DNA from: Molossus alvarezi
Lineage: Eukaryota > Chordata > Mammalia > Chiroptera > Molossidae
DNA length: 64,000 nucleotides
NCBI GenBank assembly: GCA_037176705.1
Contig: CM073887.1
Location: forward strand, 84,206,348-84,270,347
Reading direction: 5' to 3'
Within the stretch, counting starts at the first letter, position 1. Each line of letters starts with the position of its first letter. This document shows positions 63,666 through 64,000 of this stretch, piece after piece. The notes beneath the pieces are model-generated. The model worked only from the letters and a program-made list of their open reading frames with translations, did no database searches and was not told where the DNA came from. The translations under genes and the position numbers were made by a program.

Positions 63666-64000
63666 AAACAAATCGGGCCTTCCTGCTCTGCGCCCAGAGC
63701 CCACACCAGGCGCAGCACCTCTGCCATCGCTTGAAGCCCCACACCCACAGCAAAGGAGACTTCAAAACTACCAGGGTGCCCCAGGGTGAGTGCTGTAGTG
63801 GACAGGCCCCAGGAATGCCCTCCCAAGCTCCTTCCTGCCCCAGGGTCTTACTTCAGGCCAGAGAAATAGTTAATAAAGCTGAGGCCTAAATAAGCATTTG
63901 ATTAACAAACGATAAAATAGCTATTGTGTCCCCGAATTAAGCTATAATTGTGGCTGATAATTGGCTGGTTAGAATTTAATAAGCTGCAATTAAATAGAAT

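Larger units (their letters stand above)
56173..64000. other. UNC5A intron 1 (partial)
   Basis: Runs off the right edge. Contains L2 ends, microsatellites, the 35-bp minisatellite and candidate conserved islands at 56820-56945, 58430-58500, 60375-60495 and 63850-64000. No alternative first exon recognised. Confidence 0.6.

Overview
The window is nuclear DNA of a placental mammal, almost certainly a bat and probably a microbat (Yangochiroptera). The evidence is a dense set of tRNA-derived Ves-type SINEs (heads reading CCCTGGCCAGTTTGGCTCAG and tails ending in a GTGAGGAT(A)n motif) with intact target-site duplications, together with a full-length half-L1 (HAL1) insertion. MIR, L2, old L1 and a MaLR LTR form the older background. 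There are no bacterial, plasmid or viral genes.

Three vertebrate genes are recognisable, in the order UIMC1 (+), HK3 (+), UNC5A (-), which matches the neighbourhood I recall on human 5q35 read in the opposite direction. (1) About 1-18.6 kb: the 3' part of UIMC1 (RAP80). The last five coding exons lie between 11,885 and 18,339. The first 11.9 kb is AT-rich, repeat-laden intron holding the HAL1, an older L1 tail and several SINEs. (2) 18.6-24.4 kb: intergenic DNA. (3) 24.4-40.8 kb: complete HK3 (hexokinase 3), with a probable non-coding first exon ending at 24,540 and 18 coding exons (26,687-40,615) that give a 924-residue protein. The two hexokinase halves have matching exon lengths, and only the C-terminal half keeps the intact glucose/ATP motifs. 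(4) 40.77-64 kb: UNC5A on the minus strand, convergent with HK3. Fifteen exons are present, encoding Ig, Ig, two TSP1 repeats, a transmembrane helix, ZU5, UPA and a death domain. The signal-peptide exon lies beyond the right edge, and 56.2-64 kb is intron 1.

The genes are functionally unrelated: UIMC1 acts in DNA-damage ubiquitin signalling, HK3 in myeloid glucose phosphorylation, and UNC5A is a netrin receptor for axon repulsion and dependence-receptor apoptosis. All 38 coding exons joined in frame with GT-AG splice sites, and no disabling mutation was seen.

I found no previously undescribed multi-gene system. The best leads are regulatory or structural. Several AT-rich, homeodomain-motif islands sit inside the GC-rich UNC5A introns, most strikingly at 63.85-64.0 kb and 47.87-48.06 kb. 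A 102-bp UNC5A intron has no stop codon and keeps frame. HK3 and UNC5A appear to share a tail-to-tail polyadenylation region. There is a near-perfect 78-bp duplication in a UIMC1 intron. At two places, pairs of SINEs have inserted into the same target.
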